A stretch of 64,000 nt of DNA from Nicotiana tabacum. Lineage: Eukaryota; Streptophyta; Magnoliopsida; Solanales; Solanaceae. A program made the translations under genes and the position numbers. Numbering within the stretch: position 1 is the stretch's first letter; every line of letters starts with the position of its first letter. Of the stretch, positions 1 through 11,048 are shown one piece after another. The stretch spans positions 63,766,466 through 63,830,465 of the forward strand of contig NC_134082.1 in NCBI RefSeq assembly GCF_000715075.1, in the 5' to 3' direction. The notes below the pieces were generated by a model. It ran no database searches, had not been told where the DNA came from, and worked only from the letters and a program-made list of their open reading frames with translations.

Positions 1-557
1 GACTCTCTCATTTTTACTTTTCTCTTAACTTCCGTCGCCTTATGGTGCCCGTTTGGGTTTTCACCTATAAGACTCTCTCGTTTTTACTTTCTTTTCTTGT
101 TTGTACCAGAATGTTATGAACCATCTTCATTTTCTTGACTTAGCATTTTTCTAAGATTGGTCGAAAGGTCTTTATGGTATGGGGTTAGAAATGGAAAAGC
201 TAAACAATTTTGGTATGTGTTTAAAATTACGACTCTTGGAATCTTTTCTTGTTTCCAATACAATTCTTGCCCCAGTTCCTTTATTGGGGTCGCTTGATGT
301 TTCTTTTTGTGCACATTTTATGTATATTGTGCACCTTATGACCGAGGCGTGAAGCGCCTACGTATCCTTCTTTGAGGAATCAGGTCAAACGTAGTTCACT
401 AATAATAGTGATTTTTTTTTATTGATTCCAAGAGAGGGTAGGAAAGAAACAAGTATGGCTCAAAGGGGAAGCAAATGGTATAGTGTTTGGATAGCAGAAT
501 AAATTGCCTTTGTCATTTCAATCTTCGAAATAGTGCTAAATACAAACATTCAAAAAG
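1..557 (-). other. Ogre 3' untranslated region (partial)
   Basis: Non-coding stretch downstream of the pol stop codon. It contains two-hairpin motif copy A and a direct repeat (gactctctc followed by tttttacttt at 1-20 and again at 71-90). Short reading frames here have no recognisable similarity. Repeated 3' UTR sequence is usual in Ogre elements. The polypurine tract and 3' LTR are not reached. Confidence 0.6.
345..397 (-). other. Two-hairpin motif, copy A (Ogre 3' UTR)
   Basis: Hairpin I: outer stem 358-363 (ctacgt) pairs with 389-394 (acgtag); inner stem 365-368 (tcct) pairs with 375-378 (agga). Hairpin II: 345-349 (aggcg) pairs with 355-359 (cgcct), overlapping the outer stem by two bases in this copy. 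On the sense (minus) strand the linker reads TTGACCTGATTCC and the 3' edge reads ATACGTAGGC. Related copies lie at 7953-8010, 15605-15668 and 35161-35228. Confidence 0.65.
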
Positions 558-3500
558 TTATGCATAATATCTCTTTACCGCGTCAGAATTGATCGCCATA
601 TCTATGCATTTGCCTTCAATATCTGTTAAACATAGTGCACCATTCGATAATACTCTGGTCACAATGAATGGTCCTTGCCAATTCGGGGCAAATTTGCCTT
701 TTGCTTCAACCTGATGTGGAAGAATACGTTTCAGCACAGGCTGACCTACTTCAAACTTCCGGGGACGCACCTTTTTGTTGTATGCTCTTTCTATTCTTCT
801 TTGATATAATTGACCATGACATACTGCGGTCAATCGTTTTTCGTCAATCAAGTTTAACTGTTCTAGACGGGTTTTGACCCATTCATCATCATCAATCTTT
901 GCTTCGGCGATGATCCGAAGGGAAGGAATCTCAGTTTCTGCAGGAATTACTGCTTCAGTGCCGTATACCAACAAATAAGGAGTTGCTTCTACTGAAGTGC
1001 GAACAGTAGTGCGGTATCCCAATAATGCAAATGGTAGCTTTTCATGCCATTGTTTTGAACCTTCTATCATTTTCCGAAGTATCTTCTTTATGTTTTTGTT
1101 GGCTGCTTCTACTGCTCCATTCGCCTTGGGCCGATATGGGGTAGAGTTACGATGTGTAATCTTAAACTGTTGACATACTTCCTTCATTAAGTTGCTGTTA
1201 AGATTAGCACCGTTATCTGTGATGATCACCTTCGGGATTCCGAATCGACATATGATATTTGAATGGACAAAATCGACCACAGCTTTCTTGGTCACTGATT
1301 TGAATGTCTTGGCCTTAACCCATTTGGTAAAATAATCAATAGCTACCAGAATGAACCTGTGTCCATTGGATGCTGTCGGCTCAATTGGTCCAATCACATC
1401 CATGCCCCAGGCAACAAAGGGCCATGGTGCCGACATTGTGTGCAACTCGGATGGTGGAGAATGAATCAAATCTCCGTGTATTTGGCATTGATGACACTTG
1501 CGTACAAAACTGATACAATCTCTCTCCATGGTAAGCCAATAGTAACCAGCCCGGAGGATCTTCTTTGCCAACACATATCCACTCATGTGGGGTCCGCAAA
1601 CTCCCGAATGTACTTCAGACATGACAATTGTGGCTTGTCTGGCATCTATGCATCTTAATAATCCAAGATCTGGTGTTCTTTTATACAGAACTCCTCCGCT
1701 TAAGAAGAATCCATTTGCCAATCGCCTTATGGTTCTCTTTTGATCTCCTGTGGCTTGTGCGGGATATATACCCATCCTGATATATTCCTTGATGTCGTGG
1801 AACCATGGTTCTCCATCAAATTCTTCCTCAACCACATTGCAATAAGCGTGCTGATTGTGGACTTGAATATGTATTGGATCTACATAAGCTTTGTCCGGAT
1901 GGTGCAGCATTGATGCTAGGGTAGCCAATGCATCGGCAACCACATTATGGATTCTTGGAATATGTTGGAATTCCACTGATTGAAACCGCTGACAAAGATC
2001 ATGTAGACATTGTCGGTATGGTATGAGCTTCAAGTCTCGGGTTTCCCATTCTCCTTGAATTTGATGTACCAAAAGATCTGAATCTCCCATGACTAAGATT
2101 TCTCGGATACCCATGTCCGCGGCTAGCCTTAACCCCAAAATGCAAGCTTCATATTCAGCCATATTATTGGTGCAATAAAATCGTAATTGAGCCGTAACAG
2201 GATAGTGATGCCCTATTTCAGAAATGATTACAGCTCCTATTCCGACTCCTTTCATGTTAGCGGCTCCATCAAAGAAAAGTTTCCAACCAGGTTTTTCAAT
2301 TTGTTCCGCCTCGTCGATATGCATTGTTTCTTCATCAGGAAAATAAGTCTTCAACGGCTCATATTCCTCATCGACCGGGTTTTCGGCTAAATGATCGGCC
2401 AGTGCTTGAGCCTTCATTGCAGTTCGAGTCACATAGATGATGTCGAATTCTGTGAGTAGTATCTGCCACTTTGCAAGTCTTCCTGTTGGCATAGGCTTTT
2501 GAAAAATGTATTTCAATGGATCCAACCGAGAAATGAGGTAGGTAGTGTAGGATGACAAATAGTGTTTCAATTTTTGAGCTACCCATGTTAGGGCGCAATA
2601 TGTCTTTTCCAGATGAGTATACTTAACCTCACAAGCTGTGAACTTCTTGCTAAGGTAGTAGATGGCCTGTTCTTTTCTGCCAGTGAGGTCATGTTGTCCC
2701 AATACACAACCAAATGAATTCTCCAAAACCGTTAAGTAAAGAATCAAAGGTCTTTCTGGCTCTGGCGGGACCAACACGGGTGGTTTCAACAAGTACCCTT
2801 TTATCTTATCAAATGCTTCTTGACACTCATCAGTCCATTTGACCGCAGCATCCTTTTTCAACAATTTGAAAATTGGCTCACAGGTTGTTGTGAGCTGAGC
2901 TATAAACCTGCTGATATAATTTAACCTTCCCAACAAACTCATTACTTCGGTTTTGTTTCTTGGGGGTGGCAGTTCTTGGATGGCTTTGATCTTTGACGGA
3001 TTTAGCTCAATGCCTCGTCGACTGACTATGAATCCCAGCAACTTTCCGGATGGAACTCCAAATGCGCACTTGGCAGGGTTAAGCTTGAGGTTGTACCTGC
3101 GAAGTCTTAAGAAGAACTTCCTCAAATCCCCAACGTGGTCGGCCTGATGCTTTGATTTTATGATCACATCGTCCACATATACCTCAATCTCCTTGTGTAT
3201 CATATCATGAAACACTATGGTCATTGCTCTCATATAGGTTGCTCCGGCGTTCTTTAAACCGAATGGCATTACTCGGTAGCAATAAGTTCCCCATGGTGTG
3301 ATGAATGCCGTCTTTTCTGCATCTTCTTCATCCATTAGAATTTGATGATACCCGGCATAACAATCCACGAAAGACCCTATATCATGCTTGGCACAATTGT
3401 CGATTAAAATATGGATATTGGGTAATGGGAAATTATCCTTTGGACTTGCTTTGTTGAGATTGTGATAGTCGACGCATACTCTAATTTTGCCGTCTTTCTT

Positions 3501-4035
3501 TGGTATAGGAACGATATTAGCTAACCAAACAGGATATCGAGTGACTCGAATGACCTTTGTTTCCAATTGTTTGGTGATTTCTTCCTTAATTCTCATACTC
3601 ATATCAGGCTTGAATTTTCTCAGCCTCTGCTTGACAGGAGGCACCGTTGGATCGGTGGGTAATTTGTGGACCACTAAATCAGTGCTCAAGCCCGGCATGT
3701 CGTCATACGACCATGCAAAAACATCTTTGAATTCTATGAGTGCTTTAATTAACTCCTCTCGGATCTTTGGCTCCAGATGGACACTTATTTTAGTTTCTCG
3801 GATATTACTCGTGTCCCCTATATTGATGTCCTCGGTATCACTCAAGTTAGGTTTGATTTTTTCCTCAAAGTGAATTAACTCTTTACTAATCTCTTCAAAA
3901 ACCTCATCTTCATCATATTCTGATTCATAATCACAATATATTTCTTGAATTATTACTTCGGAACCAGATTGATTTTTAAGACTGGGCTGAGGATTCCTCA
4001 TGCATGCCATATCACTAGAGCCAGCGTAAAAGGAA
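558..4035 (-). CDS. pol: Ogre pol exon 2: reverse transcriptase, RNase H, archaeal-type RNase H, integrase
   Basis: Encodes the enzymes that copy the element's RNA into DNA and insert it. The open frame runs from 4190, but the part before 4035 looks intronic, so I start at the predicted acceptor. Residues counted from 4190: RT about 150-420 with YVDD at 338-341; a first RNase H about 450-600 whose expected first aspartate is absent (ILYLTVLENSFG), as is common in Tat elements; a second RNase H about 635-765 with D641 (DGAAN), E678, D703 and D753; an integrase zinc finger H861/H868/C899/C902; and an integrase core D931, D992, E1028 (D-60-D-35-E). No chromodomain is visible. The frame is uninterrupted to the stop at 558, unlike the upstream genes. 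The product would act inside a virus-like particle. Confidence 0.9.
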
Positions 4036-4216
4036 CTGTATAGGAAAGAAGAAAAAGAAAAGAAAACTATCAGGAATGATAATAAAAGGAAACTGCTTTT
4101 TATTGGATGATGAAATATAACAAGGTTTGCACACTTCAAACAAACTGTAAGATAAACTTTGGGATTACAACCTTGAAATAACCCAAACAAACTGAAAGAA
4201 AATCAAAATAAACTAC
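4036..4216 (-). other. Candidate spliceosomal intron between Ogre pro and pol
   Basis: On the sense strand a GTAGTT donor (4216-4211) follows the last protease-side codons, and a pyrimidine-rich tract ends in TATACAG at 4036. The segment is 181 bp. Without splicing the frame stops at once (TGG then TAG). Removing it keeps the upstream and pol frames in register. Ogre elements are known for an intron at exactly this place. Splicing itself is inferred. Confidence 0.75.
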
Positions 4217-5172
4217 CAAGACTCCTTTCGAATTGGGAGAGGAGTGGCTTTCCAATTATTGAGCTTTGTTTCTGGTCTAACGAATTGAACTTCTGCGTTG
4301 CTACATCCTTCTCCGCCTTCCAACATATTCACATCACTAAACAATTTCTCGAACCTTTCAATTAACTCCTCCTCAGGATTGACCTGGGATTTAGGAATTG
4401 TTATTATCGGGCGATTTTTAGCACCGGTCTTGACAAAAGACTTCGACAGCTGTGGTACTGGTTTTGGAAGAACCCATGCTTGGTGTTTCAACTTCCTGGC
4501 CCTTATCACGTCATTGGCGGTAGGTGTGAACCCTAAACCGAATGTTCCCCAGTTCTCGGGGAGAGATACTGGTTATACAATTCCTTGCAGAGATAAGCCC
4601 AGACCTTTGCCGGGTATAAAGCCATTCTTCAGCATTTCATAAGCTACCATGACTGATGCAGAGGATATCTTTGGATTCGAAAGGTGTTTCCCTTCTGGAA
4701 TTTTCTCTACCGACACCGTGTCGGACACTTGGTATACCCATGGTCCTTGGTCAATTTCTGTTCTCTCGACCGGTACAATGGTGCTGTTGTGAGCATTTAA
4801 ACTTTCTTCTCCATGCACGACTATTTCTTGATGGTCCCATTCAAACTTGACAGCCTGATGTAGTGTTGACGGGACTGATTTAGCAGCATGGATCCATGGT
4901 CGACCCAACAACAAGTTGTAAGACACAGTTATGTCCAACACTTGGAATTCCATTGTGAATTCAACTGGCCCTATTGTCAGTTCCAACACTATGTCGCCAA
5001 ATGAATCTCTGCTTCCACCGTCAAATCCTCGTACGCAGATACTATTATTCTGGATCCTCTCCTCTTTAATCTTTAATTTGTTTAAAGTGGAGAGAGGGCA
5101 TATGTTTGCACTGGACCCATTGTCAACCAATACCCGGGTTACTACGGAGTTTTCACATTTCACGGTGAGGTA
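4217..5172 (-). pseudogene. pro: Ogre aspartic protease with G-patch-like segment (one internal stop)
   Basis: The protease would cleave the polyprotein. The catalytic motif is visible as LVDNGSSANI near the N-terminus, followed by the flap and LLGRPWIH typical of retropepsin-like proteases in this clade. A glycine-rich G-patch-like stretch follows (FIPGKGLGLSLQGI); such a segment is known between protease and RT in several Tat/Ogre elements. An in-frame TAA at 4573-4575 splits the reading frame (4573-5163 and 4217-4572). The surrounding residues suggest a former glutamine codon, a C-to-T change. The start overlaps the gag stop in another frame, so gag-pro continuity is also broken or needs frameshifting. 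Confidence 0.8.
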
Positions 5173-7677
5173 ACTCTGTTGTGCTCGGTACCTTCCACAG
5201 GTAATTCATCATCAGCAAATGTAATTCTGTTTGTCTCAAAGATTCTGTTGGCTATTTTTCCCAAATGATTTACAGAGATCTTTTCAGGAACATGAGCTTC
5301 ATTCAGGATTTTCATCAACGCCAGACGGTGTTCCTCTGAATGGATCAGTAATGATAACAATGAAATTTGAGCGGGGGTCTTCTTTAATTGATCCACAACA
5401 GAATAATCATGGAGTTTCATCTTTCTTAAAAACTCCTCCGCCTCTTCCTCCGTCACAGCTTTCTTTGTTGGCATTGGATTGTTTTTAGTTTTTCTTAGCT
5501 CTTCGGGAGTAAAACATCTTCCCGAACGAGTCAAGCCTTGCACCTCACACACTTCTTCCTTGATTTCTTTGCCCTTGTACATTACAGTCACCCGTTCATA
5601 GTTCCATGGGATGGCTTTGTTGTTGATGATCGGCAGCTGGATTACAGGTGCAATAATAACCCGATCTGTACGTGCTCCTTCCACGAATACAACGGGTTTG
5701 TTAGCAACCCCTGGTACTATCACTTTCGGCCTTTCTTGTTTTGCGGCAACTTTGCTCGATGACCCCTCATCGACTATCATAGACGATTTATCACCATTTT
5801 TGTTCTGTTTAGTCACCGGCTTCTCCTCCATCAACTGCTTATCTGGCTTGGTTTCATGAGACTTGATCATCATGACAGTTTGTGACGGCTTCTTTGTCTC
5901 TCCATCAGCTTGTATGATTTCTATCATGTTAGCCTCTTGATGGGCTGGCATTGGATTTCTATTGATATTTGGAGCTTCGGGGTTTTGAACCTCGATTTTA
6001 TTAGTATCAATCAGCTCTTGTATTGCATTTTTCAAATGCCAACATTTCTCCGTATCATGGCCTGGTGCACCGGAGCAATATTCACAGCTAATGGTGTAAT
6101 CCAGATTCTTTGGTGGAGGATTGGGTAGTTTGGATTGTATTGGTCTCAGCATGTCTAGCTGTCTCAGCCTGTGGAACAGACTAGTGTAAGACTCTCCCAA
6201 TAGAGTGTAAGTTTTCTTTTTCTGTTCCCTTTCTCCCCTGAATGCTGGCCTAGGCCTGAAACCTGGTCCGAGATAAGCTCGTGGGTAAGTATTTGGTGTG
6301 ACAGGAGCACGCCAATTGGTGTGAACAGGTGGCTGATTGTATGCTTGAGCATGGTTAATGGCAAAATGAGGCTCTGAAGGGTGATAGTAGTGTTGGGATG
6401 AATCATGGTGGTAAGCTGATTGGCGAGGTCGTTGTTGATTATAGTAAAGTGGTGAACCTCTGGGTCCCGGCCAAATTCCTGAATCAACTACTGCTGCTTC
6501 CTCCCTTTTCTTTCTTCTGATTCCTCCTACCCCGCCTTGAATAGCTTGAGTAGTTGCCTTAATTGCTGAATAGCTCATGATTTTATTTGTTTTGAGGCCT
6601 TCTTCCACCATACCTCCCATCTTTACTACCTCGTTGAATGATTTTCCAACCGCTGAAACCAAGTGGGCATAGTAAGTTGGTTCCAAGGCTTGGAGGAAGT
6701 AATCTACCATTTCGCTCTCCTTCATAGGAGGATCCACTCTTGCTGCCTGTTCTCTCCACCGAAAACCATACTCTCTGAAACTTTCATTGTGTTTCTTTTC
6801 AAATTTGGTCAAAGATAATCGATCTGGGATGATTTCCAGATTGTATTGGAAATGGTATGCGAATGCCTGTGCCAGGTCATCCCAGGTGTACCATCTTCCA
6901 TGGTCCTGGCGTGTATACCACTCCAAAGCTGATCCGCTTAAACTTTGACTGAAGTATGCCATTAATAATTCATCCTTTCCCCCAGCTCCTCGCATCTTGC
7001 TACAGAAACCCCTTAAGTGGGCTACTGGGTCGCCGTGCCCGCTGTATAGGTCAAATTTGGGCATCTTGAAGCCAACTGGCAATTGTACATTAGGGAATAA
7101 GCATAAATCTTTGTAGGCTACACTGACTTGTCCACCTAATCCTCGCATGTCTCGGAACGATTGTTCTAGACTTTTGACCTTCCTGAACATCTCTTCTTGT
7201 TCAACATTTTTGACTGGCTTGTCAATTTCGGTTGGGAGATCAAACCGGGAGCAGTTGAATTGATTTCGGAGGCTTTGAAGGTGGGCTCCGGGGGTAATAT
7301 TGGTTGTCCTGGGCCTGGAATGTAGGCTCGCTAGGAGATTTGTGAAATGTAGCAGGGGGAGGTGCTACGAAAACAGGAGTCATAGGTGGAGGAAAGTACG
7401 GAACTGGTTTTGGAGGTGGAGACTGTGGTGTCTGAGAGGTGGTGCCTCGGTAGTGCTGATAAATGGGGAAACTTGGGGATAATTCAGTGGTGATATTATC
7501 CTGAGTTTGGGTCATTGATGGAGCAGGGTTATTTGGGTAAGATGAGGGTAACTATCCTGTAGACCAAGCTTGGTACATCTCAGCCATTTGCTGCTTGAGC
7601 TTAAACATCTCTTCTTTCATTTTCCCGACATCTATCTCTTCTATCTCCATACCTGTGTCAACATCTGGGATAGACAT
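5160..7677 (-). pseudogene. gag: Ogre gag (capsid polyprotein), interrupted
   Basis: Capsid protein that would form the particle around the RNA. I place the start at the ATG at 7677 (MSIPDVDTGMEIEE), which opens a short acidic and coiled-coil segment, then a proline-rich part (7515-7240), then the conserved capsid region in the long frame 7190-5160. That region shows the retrotransposon-gag signature (RGFCSKM, ALEWYTRQ, FREYGFRWREQA). A CCHC-like cluster follows (CEYCSGAPGHDTEKCWHLK). Two lesions are visible: an in-frame TAG at 7552-7554, and a frame change between about 7240 and 7190. The C-terminus ends four bases past the first ATG of the protease frame. Confident family assignment; not functional as it stands. 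Confidence 0.85.
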
Positions 7678-8174
7678 ACTTTCGGGTATTGGTCCTTTTG
7701 ATCTTGTGTGATAGTGATAATATGCCAGTATACTCTTTAGAGAAACTAACTGCTTGAATTCTGTAAATGGACAAACTTGTTAGTTTTGAGAGTTTAACAC
7801 ATATATAATCACACGTTGAGATGCAATGCTCCTAGACAAATAATCCCTTTCTATTATGCATTCGCTCGGTTGCTTGTGTCGTCCTAGCTTTCTTGAAATT
7901 GAAAAATTGTCATTCACTTTTATTTAATATATATATTTTATCGTGGTGGTCGAATCTGATAGATTGCCTACGTATCATGCTCTTACATGAATCAGACCTT
8001 GCATAGTTCGGACCAAATGCAATCATTTTTATTCATTACACAAAGATGGAATTACATTTGAAAACTTTAAGAAAATGGCTTGAAAACACAAACACTTGAA
8101 TAAAAGATACAATTCATAACATCTCACAACATGCCCCACTTTCCATTTTTGTTGTCAAATATTGGATTATCTGC
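7678..8174 (-). other. Ogre ORF1-gag intergenic spacer
   Basis: Non-coding, AT-rich spacer between the ORF1 stop and the gag start on the sense strand. It holds two-hairpin motif copy C (7953-8010) and an (AT)n run near 7926-7940. No other reading frame of interest. Confidence 0.6.
7953..8010 (-). other. Two-hairpin motif, copy C (ORF1-gag spacer)
   Basis: Hairpin II: 7953-7957 (aatct) pairs with 7961-7965 (agatt). Hairpin I: outer 7968-7973 pairs with 8001-8006 on the sense RNA with one mismatch and one G-U; inner 7975-7979 (tcatg) pairs perfectly with 7986-7990 (catga). The inner stem has the same position as tcct/agga in copies A and B but a different sequence. This copy sits upstream of gag, the others downstream of pol. 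Confidence 0.6.
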
Positions 8175-10247
8175 TCAATGTGGTGCTTGACCCGGATGGC
8201 CTCCTAGCGTACGATACATCCTTTCTAACTCCATTGCTAGATGACGAGCAAAAGTGGGCGCACGCTCAGTAAATCTTTCATAATCCATTCCTTGGCAGTT
8301 TACATAACTTTGAGATGTAAAGACTGCCAGGTCGTGGATTTGTGCTCTGAAACCTTGGAGACGTTGGTCTTGGTCTTGCAATTGCTGTTGACGAGTGGTG
8401 GCTATATCTCTGACACGGTTCTCACGATCTAGAGCTGATTCTAACAAAGCTCGGAGTCTGGCCTGCTCTAATCTTGCTTGCGCTCTTTCCCTGTCGAGGT
8501 CTGCTTGTTGGTGTTCTCTGTTGCATCTTCTTGCCTCTTCTAGTTGTGCACGAAGCTGGTCTTCTGATCGCATCCAATAGTTTTTTTCCTTCTTGAATTG
8601 TGCCTTGTCTTTTTCGGATTGCCTATCTTGGCGTTCCTTGTTAGATCTGGCTTCTTCGTTTAATTGTTGGATCTTTTCTTTTGCTTTGCTCAATGCCCTT
8701 TCATTTTCCGCAAGAATGAAATCATAATCTTGCATTCTTTCAAAGAGATTGGCGATGATTTTTTGATCCTTCCAGCTCCTCTTTGGCGTTTCAGAAACTC
8801 TTTTCATTTTTTGGAATCGAGCATGAAGATTTTCATTCTCACAAGCTAGACTCTTTTTCTCGCCTTCGGCTTCTTGTTCTTGCAAATCTTTCTCCAAACT
8901 GAGGCTTCTTAGATTTTCTTTTAGGGCATGGATAGTTGCTTTGTACCCTTTTTCTTTTTCTCCCCAGATCAACCGCTCTTGGATTTTATCATTGAAGTTT
9001 TGAACATGGGGTCTTTTTGTTGGCCTTTTTAGTTCAGGTTCTGGTACATCATCCACGTGAGATCGTTTTTCGAACCACCTTGCATATCCAGGATTCATCT
9101 CACCCTTTGTAGTGTCTGGGACTTGAGTATCACTTTTCAAGTATCGACATCCATTCCACATCTGTTGAAGTAGAGCTTCGGGAATAGTGGCTTCTGGGTG
9201 TAATTCGATTACTTGCATACTCAAATCTTCCTCATCAGGAACTATTTGATATCTCCCTAGTTGCCTTAGGACTCTTAGTGGTGCATACGGCTGAATGCTT
9301 CTCAATCCCAATAGTAGTAGATAACTATTTGAGGTTGACATATGTATTACTTCTCTCATCGGGAGCCATCCCAGAGTCCATTCAATTTGATTTTCCATTA
9401 AAGCCTTTAGATGAGATACCCATGCTTCTATCCCTTCTGGAGCTTGATAATTTTTTGTTCTTTCCTCATAGCTCTCGATGCAATTAGCTTTGTTCGACCC
9501 ATATTGTATGATCTTGGGCTGTTGTTGGAGATGTTCAATCACCCACATTTGCAACAAAATTTTGCATCCTTCGAAGACCTTTGCTCCTGATTTGCATAAA
9601 GTCAAAGCCCGATAAATATCTGATAGAATGATGGGGACAAGGGTGTGATTTTCTTTGGTGGTAAGGATTTGCACAACTTTTGCGGTGCGAATATCAATTG
9701 TTCGCTCTTTATTTGGGAAGACCATGACTCCTAGAAAAGCCACCATGAAAGCAAATCGACGGTGAATCTGCCAAGTGTCTTTGTTTTGCTTATTAGTAAG
9801 GCCTTTTTCATGAATTTCAAACCCATCTGACTTTCCGAACCTTGAATACAAAAAGTCGAAGGAACAACATCCATTGATGACATTGCTTTTCCTGATTTAA
9901 CTGCTGATGTTCAAAAGACCGAAGAATCGATGTACCGAAGGAGCCTTTGTGAATATCAAGCTTTGATTTCTTAAACTTCCTTCAAAACCAGTATATCCAG
10001 CTATCTCCTCTAATGTAGGAGTAAGCTCGAAGTCAGAGAAACGAAAAACATTGTGAACAGGATCCCAGAAAGTTACTAATGCCGCAATCAGATCATCACG
10101 GGGTTTAACTTTCATAATGTCCGTGAGATTTCCCAAATGCTTGACGACCCATTTTTGACCGTCTTCGCCTAAATCATACCACCACATTTGAAGCTGACAT
10201 AGAAATTCTTCCGTACTTGTGGATGAGGGACTTTGTGTGATGCTCAT
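8175..10247 (-). pseudogene. Ogre ORF1 (plant-mobile-domain-like N-terminus plus long coiled coil), one stop
   Basis: Extra ORF upstream of gag, a hallmark of Ogre elements; its function is unknown. I choose the ATG at 10247 (MSITQSP). The N-terminal third has a pattern like plant mobile domain proteins (FRFSDFELTPTLEEIAGYTG, then RRFAFMVAFLGVMVF). That similarity is my reading, not a search result. The C-terminal 270 residues (about 8175-9000) are strongly heptad-like, rich in E, K, Q and R, consistent with a coiled coil. An in-frame TAA at 9897-9899 divides it; the frame continues unchanged on the other side, so a single C-to-T nonsense change explains it. It has its own spacer before gag, so it is a separate cistron on the genomic RNA. 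Confidence 0.75.
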
Positions 10248-11030
10248 TTTGTATCTGAAATTTAATTTTGATAAAGTCAAAATTCATTTTTGAAAATTTA
10301 TACTAAAAAAGTAATTTTCGATTTTTTTTATTTATTATTATTATTATTTATTAAATACCCTTATTTCAAGATTTAAAACCTTTTCTCTTTTTTTTCGAAA
10401 TTTAAAACAACCCATTTTATTCCTCTCTTCTTACCATGATTTTATTTAAGCTGGTCAACAAGCATGTTCGAGGCAAATGAATGCACAAGTAACAAGTAGG
10501 ATGCATCATGATGGTCTTTTTATTTTTGGGTTCACCTGTCCTAGACAGACCCAACCCCTGTGTTGAGTCTCCAAGGCCAAATGCATATGATGCAAATATT
10601 CGTTCCTACTAGGGATCCGGTACATGGCTGAGTTATTCTAAGTGTAAAACCTTAGGTTGATTGTTCTAAACCTGGCTTACCCAAACGGACAGTTTGAGCC
10701 GAAGCGGGGGCAACGTACCGGGAGCACGAAAGTCTGCCCGGCCTAGTTACTTGTCCCAACTCCGTCTTATTTGGTAGGACTCTAACAGAAAGGTGGGTCA
10801 CGCGCACGTGTACACCATAAATTCAAAAGACTCAGAAAGAAGGGGGTTTCATAGCAGTTGTATATATTCACAATTCAAATAATATTAAAGCAGTAAACAA
10901 CAACATTTAGCATATTAGCATATAAACAGTTGAAAATCTCATAGTAAATAAAACCAATTAACACAGATATTTTAAGCTCGAATTCTTTAAACCCTGAACC
11001 ACTGGTTCTGGGTTACAGTTTGACTTTTAG
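10248..11030 (-). other. Ogre 5' leader between PBS and ORF1
   Basis: Untranslated internal leader. It contains an acgcgcacgtgtacac segment (10799-10814) closely resembling a piece of the LTR (cacgcgtacgtgtacac at 11481-11497), so part of the leader and the LTR end share sequence. No credible reading frame. Packaging or dimerisation signals would be expected here but cannot be recognised by eye. Confidence 0.5.
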
Positions 11031-11048
11031 TCCCCAGCAGAGTCGCCA
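11031..11048 (-). other. Ogre primer-binding site
   Basis: On the sense strand this reads TGGCGACTCTGCTGGGGA, beginning with TGG as expected for pairing with the CCA end of a tRNA, four bases inside the LTR end. From known Ogre/Tat elements an arginine tRNA is the likely primer, but I cannot verify the tRNA from this window. Confidence 0.8.

Noticed and set aside
1..90. Direct repeat gactctctc...tttttacttt as an LTR end
   Set aside because: No TG start, PPT or match to the 11053-15486 LTR ends; treated as 3' UTR repeat.
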